From an uncultured Christensenella sp. (lineage in GTDB: Bacteria > Bacillota > Clostridia > Christensenellales > UBA1242): DNA of 19,381 nt. Of the stretch, positions 1-4,848 are shown one piece after another. Numbering within the stretch: the first letter of the stretch is position 1; each line of letters begins with the position of its first letter. Under the pieces are notes generated by a model that was not told the DNA's origin, did not search any database, and worked only from the letters and a program-made list of their open reading frames with translations. Position numbers and translations under genes: made by a program. Where the stretch lies: the NCBI GenBank assembly GCA_905207515.1, contig CAJLLK010000016.1, positions 1-19,381 on the forward strand. Direction: 5' to 3'.

Positions 1-2
1 TT

Positions 3-275
3 TTATTCAGGTTAATAATTTATATTTGTCCAGCAATTATTATGTATCCATTTGTAAGAAAAAAATGCAGCATATCAAAATGTTATAGTTTACAATTTTG
101 TTGGTATTCTATCCTACTTGCATTATACAATTTACTTTCATTAGACTATATTTTAAAAGTGGACCTATTCAGCAAATTAGATTCTTTTGTATTCATTTTA
201 GGTTTCGTTTTATCGTTAATCTTTAATAAACAATTACCAGTTGAAACAACTGATAAATTTAAACAAGACAAATAA
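3..275 (+). CDS. C-terminal part of an unrecognised small membrane protein (5' end outside window)
   Basis: The reading frame is open from the left edge of the window to the TAA at 273-275, so the true start probably lies upstream. An internal ATG at 42 would give a 77-aa product, but no Shine-Dalgarno stands before it. The visible 90 residues contain two or three hydrophobic stretches: one just before and around the ATG, one around the CWYSILLALYNLL segment, and one around FVFILGFVLSLIF. A short charged tail rich in Lys and Asp follows. This fits the last transmembrane segments of a multi-pass protein with a cytoplasmic tail. I do not recognise the family. Base composition is visibly more AT-rich than the genes to the right. 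It could also be a spurious open frame in AT-rich DNA; the hydrophobic periodicity argues mildly for a real gene. Confidence 0.4.
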   Translation, partial: LFRLIIYICPAIIMYPFVRKKCSISKCYSLQFCWYSILLALYNLLSLDYILKVDLFSKLDSFVFILGFVLSLIFNKQLPVETTDKFKQDK

Positions 276-301
276 CAGGTCTAAACATAATTGTAATTTT
301 C

Positions 302-331
302 TTGAAAAAACAATTTGTAATAAGATATAAT
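302..331 (+). promoter_or_regulatory. Sigma-70 type promoter facing a gene-free stretch
   Basis: A -35 box TTGAAA (302-307) and a -10 box TATAAT (326-331) are separated by 18 bp. The predicted transcription start is near 338. No credible coding frame follows before the terminator at 454-499, so this promoter may serve a small RNA. AT-rich DNA produces such matches by chance, so this is sequence evidence only. Confidence 0.4.
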
Positions 332-369
332 ATTGCACGATAATAAACGGCATTTTACAAAAATTTGCA

Positions 370-390
370 ACAAATTCGTGACAAATTCGT
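370..390 (+). repeat. Tandem direct repeat ACAAATTCGT, 11-bp period
   Basis: ACAAATTCGT occurs at 370-379 and again at 381-390, offset by one helical turn. That spacing is typical of paired protein-binding sites, such as operators or recombinase arm sites. It lies about 30 nt downstream of the predicted start site of the 302-331 promoter. No binding protein can be named. Confidence 0.45.
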
Positions 391-453
391 AGACAGTACT
401 AATTTTTTAGTGTTTTTAATAAAAAAATAAACAATTTTAATTTAAAAAATTTG

Positions 454-499
454 AACCCACAAGTTAAGATTTAAGTCTTGATTTGTGGGTTATTTTTTT
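454..499 (+). terminator. Intrinsic terminator (plus strand)
   Basis: AACCCACAA (454-462) pairs with TTGTGGGTT (483-491). An inner AAGA/TCTT pairing extends the stem, and a run of seven T (493-499) follows. The GC-containing stem plus U-tract is a textbook Rho-independent terminator. It closes either a small RNA transcribed from about 338 or the upstream membrane-protein transcript. Confidence 0.8.
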
Positions 500-509
500 G
501 TCGTAAATA

Positions 510-535
510 AGAACCTGCGTTGCAGAACCTTGCGT
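510..535. repeat. Imperfect direct repeat AGAACCT(T)GCGT
   Basis: AGAACCTGCGT (510-520) is followed by AGAACCTTGCGT (524-535), 14 bp apart and differing by one inserted T. It sits between two opposed terminators. Function is unknown; it could be a binding site, a recombination scar, or chance. Confidence 0.3.
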
Positions 536-540
536 AAACT

Positions 541-574
541 AAAAAAAATCTAGCGAAACCTAAAATCGCTAGAT
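541..574 (-). terminator. Intrinsic terminator of the tRNA transcript (minus strand)
   Basis: On the minus strand ATCTAGCG pairs perfectly with CGCTAGAT (plus-strand arms 567-574 and 548-555) around an 11-nt loop. The plus-strand A-run 541-548 then gives a T-tract on the transcript. It lies about 20 nt beyond the CCA end of the intact tRNA-Arg, as expected for a tRNA transcription unit. Confidence 0.8.
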
Positions 575-596
575 GTCCCTAAAATAAAGGGTTTTA

Positions 597-673
597 TGGT
601 GCTCCACGAGGGATTCTAACCCCCAACCCTTGGTTCCGAAGACCAATGCTCTATACAGTTGAGCTAGTGGAGC
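597..673 (-). tRNA. tRNA-Arg (anticodon TCG), with U19-A56 in place of G19-C56
   Basis: Read on the minus strand, the gene folds into a complete cloverleaf of 77 nt. The acceptor GCTCCAC pairs with GTGGAGC; the D stem is GCTC/GAGC; the anticodon stem TTGGT/ACCAA carries loop CTTCGGA; the T stem is GGGGG/CCCTC; discriminator A and encoded CCA follow. Anticodon TCG reads the Arg codon CGA. The conserved U8, A14, G18, U54, U55 and A58 are all present, and A15-U48 is an acceptable Levitt pair. The oddity is in the elbow. D-loop position 19 (window 655) is T instead of G, and T-loop position 56 (window 617) is A instead of C. The tertiary pair is therefore kept as U-A. The gene lies downstream of a decayed tRNA copy in the same predicted transcript. 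Confidence 0.93.
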
Positions 674-690
674 AAAATGATAATTTTTTT

Positions 691-759
691 ATGGGGATTA
701 TCGAACCCCAAAATATGTGTTCCGAAGACCAGTGCTCTATCCAATTGAGCTACAGAAGC
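691..759 (-). pseudogene. Decayed tRNA-Arg(TCG)-like copy
   Basis: The 5' half closely matches the neighbouring tRNA-Arg: a GCTTCTG acceptor strand, TA, an intact D arm GCTC/GAGC with the usual G18G19, and the same anticodon loop CTTCGGA. The 3' half is broken. The anticodon stem CTGGT faces ACACA, leaving only two pairs. The T loop is two nt too long (TTCGATAAT within a TGGGG/CCCCA stem). The 3' acceptor strand is an A-rich sequence that cannot pair with GCTTCTG, and no CCA is encoded. It cannot be a normal tRNA. It most likely arose by tandem duplication followed by decay, though it is still the first element after a strong promoter. Confidence 0.8.
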
Positions 760-789
760 ACGCTTTGCTGCAAATCCGTTTGCTTTTAT

Positions 790-818
790 ATTATAATATT
801 ATAGAATTTGAATGTCAA
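790..818 (-). promoter_or_regulatory. Perfect-consensus promoter of the tRNA-Arg unit
   Basis: On the minus strand, TTGACA (plus-strand 813-818) is followed after exactly 17 bp by TATAAT (790-795). A second overlapping TATAAT-like hexamer lies at 798-803. Both hexamers match consensus fully, as is common for stable-RNA promoters. Predicted start is near 783, about 24 nt before the decayed tRNA copy. It is divergent from the coupling-ATPase gene. Confidence 0.8.
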
Positions 819-854
819 ATAAAATAAATCAACCAATAAACTTGCTTTTTTCAA

Positions 855-885
855 TATAATTGTATAAAATAATGATAAAAAGGAG
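855..885 (+). promoter_or_regulatory. Possible -10 boxes and ribosome binding site of the coupling ATPase
   Basis: TATAAT (855-860) and TATAAA (863-868) are candidate -10 boxes. A poor -35 TTGCTT lies at 842-847. AAGGAG at 880-885 is 5 nt before the ATG at 891 and decides that start. A GTG at 885-887 is in frame but overlaps the Shine-Dalgarno itself, so it is unlikely to be the start. Confidence 0.55.
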
Positions 886-890
886 TGAAA

Positions 891-2879
891 ATGTTTAAAA
901 AATATAAATCTTACATTATCTCGTTTTTTATCTGTGCAATCTTAGGTTACGCTGGCGGTGTGGCACTGTGTTATTTTATGGAACCTGGTATAGAAATTTC
1001 TAGCGCATTTGCAACTGACTATGCATGGATTGGACTTACTTTGGGTTCAATTTTAGGAATTTTGATTGCATATCTTTTTAAGCCAAAAAAACAACAAAAT
1101 TCATCTGGCAAATCAACTGGAAAAACTGCAAGCGGACAAGAAATGGATCTTGCATACGATTCTAAATGGCTTAACCCCGCAGATATTTCCAAACAGCAAG
1201 GATTGATAACAACAACATGGGCTAATTTACCTTCAATAAAAAATACAGGAATTGTTTTTAGAAATGTTATTGAAAATGGAAAATATCATATTGCCATGAA
1301 AGATGAATATCACTGCTTGATTATTGGATCAACTGGCTCAGGAAAAACTTCTATCGTTTTAATTCCAACAATAAGGATTTTAGCACATTCTGGCGAAAAA
1401 CCTTGCATGGTTATTTCTGACCCTAAAGGTGAACTTTATACACAAACAAGCAGAATTGTAGAAGATGAAGGTTATAGGGTTATAACTCTTGACTTGCGTG
1501 ATCCATTCTCTTCTACTCGCTGGAATCCTATGGAACATGCATACGAAATTTATCACAAAGGAAAAAATTTTAGAAACAACATCAAAAAATGCACAAACGG
1601 AACAAGACCAAAAGAAGCGGGTTATCAAGAAATTCCGGGCGAAAAATATGGTCAAGAGTGGTTTGGTTTTGAAGGCGTCGCCTATCCGACCGAAGACGAA
1701 CTTAGAGTCGCGGTAAACAGTGCCGAACAACTCTATACCGATTTAGCTCAAAACGAACTTAGGGAAATTTGCAATACAATAGCTCCTAAATCAAAAGCTC
1801 AAGATCCAACATGGGAAGAAGGTGCACAAGATTATCTTTATGGTGTGGCACTCGCAATGCTTGAAGATAGTTTAAATCCAGAACTTGGCATGACAAAAGA
1901 AAAGTTTAACTTCTATAATTTATACAAAATCGCCACCTATCGTGACCCAGACGCCGAAGCACCTTTTGAAACTATAAGAAAATATCTCTTGCAGGGCAGA
2001 GATGATGCGACTTCAAATGTTCCAAACCTTACTTCTGGCGTCATCAACAGTGCTCCTGGCACAACAAAATCTTACATGAGTGTGCTGAACGGAAAAATCT
2101 CTTTTATGAACGACATTGGTATTTCTTACTTAACATCTCAAAGTGATATAAATTTTGATGATTTCACAAGCAAACCTACAGCATTTTATTTAGTTATTCC
2201 AGATGACAGAGAAGAACGACATAACCTTGCCATATTGTGTATATCTCAACTTTATAAAAGACTGGTTGACAAAGCTAATTCTTATCATTCAAAAAAATTG
2301 CCAAAACATGTTTACTTTTTGTTGGACGAATTTGGAAACTTACCACCGATTCCAAAGTTTGATAGCATGATAACTGTTTCTCGCGGAAGAAATATTTTAT
2401 ATGAAATGGTTGTTCAATCTTACACCCAACTTGAGACAAAATATGGTGCAGATGCTTCAAAAACCATTATTGGAAATTGCAATGCCCAAATCTATCTTGG
2501 AACAGATGACCAACCAACAAGAGAAAGCTTTTCAAAACTTTGTGGAGAAGTTCAATTGATGCACGAGGAAACAAGCACTTCTAAATCAGAAAAGGATAAA
2601 GAAGGGAAAAGCACAAGCACGTCTATCCAACGAACAACAAGACCATTAATTACACCTTACGAACTTGGTCAATTGTCTTTTGGAACAACCGTTGTTGAGC
2701 TTTTTAGATATAGCCCAATGAAATTACAGGCAACACGTTGTGACAAAGTTCCATTTTTCTACAAGAAAGATGCTGAAAAGCCTATTGGCATTATGAAAAG
2801 TTTGGACACTCAAAAGGTTTATTATGATATTAAAATGCGAAACAAGAAAATTTTGAAGTCTTACAATCCGTTTGAATAA
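891..2879 (+). CDS. VirD4/TraG-family type IV coupling ATPase
   Basis: A complete 662-aa protein of the VirD4/TraG family, membrane-bound hexameric ATPases that deliver DNA or protein substrates to a type IV secretion channel. Two N-terminal membrane segments (about residues 8-30 and 44-63) precede a cytoplasmic nucleotide-binding domain. Visible motifs are Walker A GSTGSGKT (146-153), DPKGE (177-181), WNPM (211-214), and Walker B LLDEFGNLP (477-485), which carries the family's signature Asp-Glu-Phe-Gly. SRGRN (497-501) and the QSYTQLE region (509-515) follow. A stretch of roughly 60 residues (about 219-280) looks longer than in minimal homologues. A low-complexity Ser/Thr/Lys segment (561-580) lies near the C-terminus. 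No relaxase, VirB4 or other channel gene is visible on either side, so the substrate is unknown. It could be a remnant of an integrated conjugative element or serve a channel encoded elsewhere. The ATG at 891 was chosen for its AAGGAG. Confidence 0.93.
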   Translation: MFKKYKSYIISFFICAILGYAGGVALCYFMEPGIEISSAFATDYAWIGLTLGSILGILIAYLFKPKKQQNSSGKSTGKTASGQEMDLAYDSKWLNPADISKQQGLITTTWANLPSIKNTGIVFRNVIENGKYHIAMKDEYHCLIIGSTGSGKTSIVLIPTIRILAHSGEKPCMVISDPKGELYTQTSRIVEDEGYRVITLDLRDPFSSTRWNPMEHAYEIYHKGKNFRNNIKKCTNGTRPKEAGYQEIPGEKYGQEWFGFEGVAYPTEDELRVAVNSAEQLYTDLAQNELREICNTIAPKSKAQDPTWEEGAQDYLYGVALAMLEDSLNPELGMTKEKFNFYNLYKIATYRDPDAEAPFETIRKYLLQGRDDATSNVPNLTSGVINSAPGTTKSYMSVLNGKISFMNDIGISYLTSQSDINFDDFTSKPTAFYLVIPDDREERHNLAILCISQLYKRLVDKANSYHSKKLPKHVYFLLDEFGNLPPIPKFDSMITVSRGRNILYEMVVQSYTQLETKYGADASKTIIGNCNAQIYLGTDDQPTRESFSKLCGEVQLMHEETSTSKSEKDKEGKSTSTSIQRTTRPLITPYELGQLSFGTTVVELFRYSPMKLQATRCDKVPFFYKKDAEKPIGIMKSLDTQKVYYDIKMRNKKILKSYNPFE

Positions 2880-2881
2880 CA

Positions 2882-2910
2882 AAAAGCACACAAAATTGTG
2901 TGCTTTTTTT
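2882..2910 (+). terminator. Intrinsic terminator after the coupling ATPase
   Basis: AAAAGCACACAA (2882-2893) pairs with TTGTGTGCTTTT (2896-2907), followed by T to 2910. It begins within a few nt of the TAA stop. The A-run on the other side makes it potentially bidirectional, but no minus-strand gene ends here. Confidence 0.85.
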
Positions 2911-2936
2911 AACAAAAGCAAAAATTGAAGCATAAA
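2909..2936 (+). promoter_or_regulatory. Weak candidate promoter placing the start at the next ATG
   Basis: TTAACA (2909-2914, five of six to consensus) and CATAAA (2931-2936, four of six) are 16 bp apart. The predicted transcription start is about 2943-2944, on the ATG of the next gene, which lacks a Shine-Dalgarno. This would give a leaderless message. The -10 match is poor, so the call is tentative. Confidence 0.25.
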
Positions 2937-2943
2937 AAAGCAT

Positions 2944-3417
2944 ATGGAAAATATTTATGATGACGAACTTTTGCCAGAAAACTTTGAACAAATGGCAAAA
3001 GCTTATTCTAAATCTTTAAAGAACAAAGGCTTTGTTTTTATCAGGCTGGAAGAAGAGGAATATAATCTTTTGGTGGGCGAAATCTTTGTGCTGCTTGCAA
3101 AAATGCTGGCGTGTCTAGACCATTTGCAAAACGAAATCAACTCAGACAAACTTCGCTGTGCTTTGGAAGACGCTCAAGCCGCGCTTTGCAAAAAATTTAA
3201 TAAAAAACCATACAAGTTTCGTTGTATGGAAGATAAAAATACGACTTTTTTAAGTTTGATTTCTTTGGAAAATATGCTGATAATCAAACTGATGTTGCTG
3301 GCTATCAAAAGTGGCGAATTGGAACTTTGCAATCATATTATCACAAGCGTAACTGGAATTTTTGCGGAAAGTTTTTCAATAGAAGGCTTCACTTTGGGAA
3401 GAACTGACTGTGTTTAA
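2944..3417 (+). CDS. Unrecognised 157-aa helical protein
   Basis: I do not recognise this protein. It has no signal peptide or clear membrane span. The N-terminal ~40 residues are acidic. Two amphipathic or hydrophobic helical stretches (about 41-60 and 104-122) suggest an alpha-helical bundle, and it is fairly rich in Cys (about five). An in-frame stop at 2926-2928 limits the start to this ATG or a later one. No ribosome binding site is evident upstream. It lies between the coupling-ATPase terminator and a converging small gene, so it is probably transcribed alone. Codon content resembles the neighbours, supporting a real gene. No function is proposed. Confidence 0.7.
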   Translation: MENIYDDELLPENFEQMAKAYSKSLKNKGFVFIRLEEEEYNLLVGEIFVLLAKMLACLDHLQNEINSDKLRCALEDAQAALCKKFNKKPYKFRCMEDKNTTFLSLISLENMLIIKLMLLAIKSGELELCNHIITSVTGIFAESFSIEGFTLGRTDCV

Positions 3418-3472
3418 CGCGAACACGGCTTTCGCCTAATCGCTACTTCGTCAGTCAAATTCGCTCACAAAT
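3418..3472. other. Short GC-richer spacer between converging genes with repeated TCGC/TTCG motifs
   Basis: The 55-bp gap between two converging stop codons is clearly richer in GC than its surroundings. It contains several TTCGC/TCGCT/TTCGT words. A small hairpin is possible between GCGAA (3419-3423) and a following TTCGC. There is no T-tract, so it is not a standard terminator. It resembles short dispersed intergenic repeats, but no second copy occurs in this window. Confidence 0.35.
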
Positions 3473-4021
3473 TTAGCTCATAAGAAAATCAACAACTTCT
3501 GGCAAGCATTTTTCCATTGCCAAAACAAAAACTCGGTTTTTTTCTGGTGTATAAGTGGAAGGCTTGTTTTTTATTTCGATAAGTTTTTTTGGGTCAAGCT
3601 TCAACTCGTCTGCCATACCTTCGCAAAGCAAGTTGCTTATCACCATAAGGGCATTATCTTTTGTCACATTGCCGTTTTTCAGAGCAGCTTTCAAAATTTC
3701 TTCATCATAAATTATGGTGTTTATCGCGACATTCAAGAAAAACTCCAATTTTTCCAGCGCAAATTCATTTCCATTTGCACCAGCCAAAATTTGCCACGAC
3801 ATATAATATTCAAAATTTGGCATAAGAAGGTCAGGGACCCCTTTGTTGAAAAAATAAGCCACACAATCTTGAGCAATGCAATCTCCCGTCATTGCCCTAG
3901 CGCAAAGGTCAGAAAAAGTGTCGACAAACTTTCCCTTCTCTATGCTTTCCAAAACCTTCTTTCTTTCTTCAACAAAACCATCAAACGCCTTTTTTCTGTT
4001 TGTGAAATCTTTATAGTCCAA
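3473..4021 (-). CDS. Small Sel1/TPR-like helical protein with TTG start
   Basis: A 182-aa soluble, helical protein. Residues about 41-93 resemble a Sel1-like (TPR-type) repeat pair: an Ala/Gly-Asp-x-x-Ala-Gln pattern (AMTGDCIAQ, 43-51), then FFNKGV (57-62) and LAGANGNEFALEKL (79-92). Such repeats are protein-interaction scaffolds. I see only one or two degenerate copies, so the assignment is tentative and no partner can be named. The start is TTG at 4019-4021. It is preceded by AAAGGAG with 7-nt spacing, and the next Met is at residue 44, so TTG is well supported. It lies 54 nt downstream of the DUF975-like gene in the same direction and may be co-transcribed or use its own promoter in the gap. 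Confidence 0.75.
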   Translation of the reverse strand: MDYKDFTNRKKAFDGFVEERKKVLESIEKGKFVDTFSDLCARAMTGDCIAQDCVAYFFNKGVPDLLMPNFEYYMSWQILAGANGNEFALEKLEFFLNVAINTIIYDEEILKAALKNGNVTKDNALMVISNLLCEGMADELKLDPKKLIEIKNKPSTYTPEKNRVFVLAMEKCLPEVVDFLMS

Positions 4022-4028
4022 AGTTTTT

Positions 4029-4069
4029 CTCCTTTGAGAAAATTATAACCAAAATTGACAAAAACACAA
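4029..4069 (-). promoter_or_regulatory. Ribosome binding site and possible promoter of the Sel1-like gene
   Basis: On the minus strand AAAGGAG (plus-strand 4029-4035) lies 7 nt before the TTG start and fixes it. A perfect TATAAT -10 (4042-4047) lies upstream, with a weak -35 TTGTGT (4064-4069) 16 bp further. A start site about 15 nt before the TTG would leave just enough leader for this site. Confidence 0.45.
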
Positions 4070-4075
4070 AACATT

Positions 4076-4789
4076 TTAGGGGGTTTGCATTTTATTTCTT
4101 TTCGACGCAATAAAATTGTCTACTATCGCAAGTTCAACCATCGGCATAGCAAGCAAAACCAAATCCAAAATGGCTGCCGCGGTCACAAGCACAATATATG
4201 CCACGCTTGGAATGGTTAAGAAAAAGTCGAAAATTAAAAGAACCAAAAACATCAAAGTCATTGCCACACAAATCGAAGTTAAAGCCAAAAGTCCATAGAA
4301 GAAGATGTTCCATCGATAGCCATAGGCAAGCTCTTTGCTCAAAAGCAAAGCCCCTTTCACGTCAAGGTCAGAACTTTCATACAAAATCAGACTGGTGAAA
4401 GAATAGTTCAAAGCGCAAACAACCCCAGGAACTATCAAAAGAATGGTCCAAAACGCGATAAGCACAATTTTTATGACTGCAATACAAAAGAATTTGACAT
4501 ATTTTTTCAAAGACAAAAACAGGTCTTCATATTTATAATCAACTCCGCGCTCTTTGTTGTAGATAAATCCATAGAGCCCAACTTCTAAATAAATAAAAAC
4601 CAAAACCGGCAGCGCCAAACTCAACACTGGGATGAAAGCTGACAGAGCAACTGCCGTCAAAACAATCAAGTTTGCCAAAATGACATCGTAAACTTTTTTT
4701 GATTGCTCCATTGGAACAATTTTAGGTTGATCGACTTTTTTCTCTTCTACGATTTTGTTTTTTGTTGTCTTTTTCTTAACCATTGCCAT
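4076..4789 (-). CDS. DUF975-like integral membrane protein
   Basis: A 237-aa multi-pass membrane protein. A Lys-rich cytoplasmic N-terminal tail (1-33) precedes about five or six hydrophobic segments (roughly 36-53, 55-77, 100-119, 160-190, 196-218). The central pattern is characteristic of DUF975-type proteins: W-x-I-L-L-x-V-P-G-V-V (114-124) leading into Y-S-F-T (129-132), then D-x-K-G-A-L-x-x-S-K-E-L-x-x-G-Y-R-W (143-160). The biochemical role of that family is not established; they are envelope-associated. It lies downstream of cardiolipin synthase behind a terminator, so it is either a separate unit or expressed by read-through. No clear Shine-Dalgarno precedes the ATG at 4789, and a second in-frame ATG follows two codons later. 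Family assignment is from pattern recognition only. Confidence 0.75.
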   Translation of the reverse strand: MAMVKKKTTKNKIVEEKKVDQPKIVPMEQSKKVYDVILANLIVLTAVALSAFIPVLSLALPVLVFIYLEVGLYGFIYNKERGVDYKYEDLFLSLKKYVKFFCIAVIKIVLIAFWTILLIVPGVVCALNYSFTSLILYESSDLDVKGALLLSKELAYGYRWNIFFYGLLALTSICVAMTLMFLVLLIFDFFLTIPSVAYIVLVTAAAILDLVLLAMPMVELAIVDNFIASKRNKMQTP

Positions 4790-4805
4790 AACTCAATTAT
4801 TGCAT

Positions 4806-4841
4806 AAAAAAAACATTTTATTCTTTCAAACAAAATGTTTT
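4806..4841 (-). terminator. Intrinsic terminator after cardiolipin synthase
   Basis: On the minus strand AAAACATTTT (4832-4841) pairs with AAAATGTTTT (4810-4819) across a 12-nt loop. The U-tract comes from the A-run at 4806-4813. The stem is AT-rich and so moderate in strength. It begins 8 nt after the TAA stop of cardiolipin synthase and ends about 17 nt before the next start codon. Partial read-through is plausible. Confidence 0.65.
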
Positions 4842-4848
4842 CTTTCTT

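Larger units (their letters stand above)
338..499 (+). ncRNA. Candidate small RNA between a promoter and an intrinsic terminator
   Basis: The predicted transcript runs from the start site of the 302-331 promoter to the T-run of the hairpin at 454-499, about 160 nt. I see no start codon with a ribosome binding site and no open frame worth calling inside it. It holds a tandem 11-bp direct repeat (370-390), a short ACTAA/TTAGT inverted repeat around 397-411, and the terminal hairpin. No known RNA family was recognised. Alternatively the interval is plain intergenic sequence and the terminator closes the membrane-protein gene at 3-275, with a long 3' untranslated region. Confidence 0.28.

Noticed and set aside
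597..700. Attachment sites of an integrative element at the tRNA-Arg 3' end
   Set aside because: No second copy of the tRNA 3' end occurs in the window, and no integrase gene is visible; the neighbouring copy duplicates the 5' half instead.
691..759. Second functional tRNA-Arg
   Set aside because: Three anticodon-stem pairs, the 3' acceptor strand and the T-loop length are all wrong, and no CCA is encoded.
885..893. GTG at 885 as start of the coupling ATPase
   Set aside because: The GTG overlaps the AAGGAG ribosome binding site; the ATG at 891 has ideal spacing.
1380..1730. Minus-strand 116-codon frame inside the coupling ATPase
   Set aside because: It is the antisense shadow of a confidently assigned gene with intact Walker motifs and has no start signals.
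4042..4061. TTGTCA (4056-4061) as -35 partner of the TATAAT at 4042-4047
   Set aside because: Only 8 bp separate them, far below the 16-18 bp needed.
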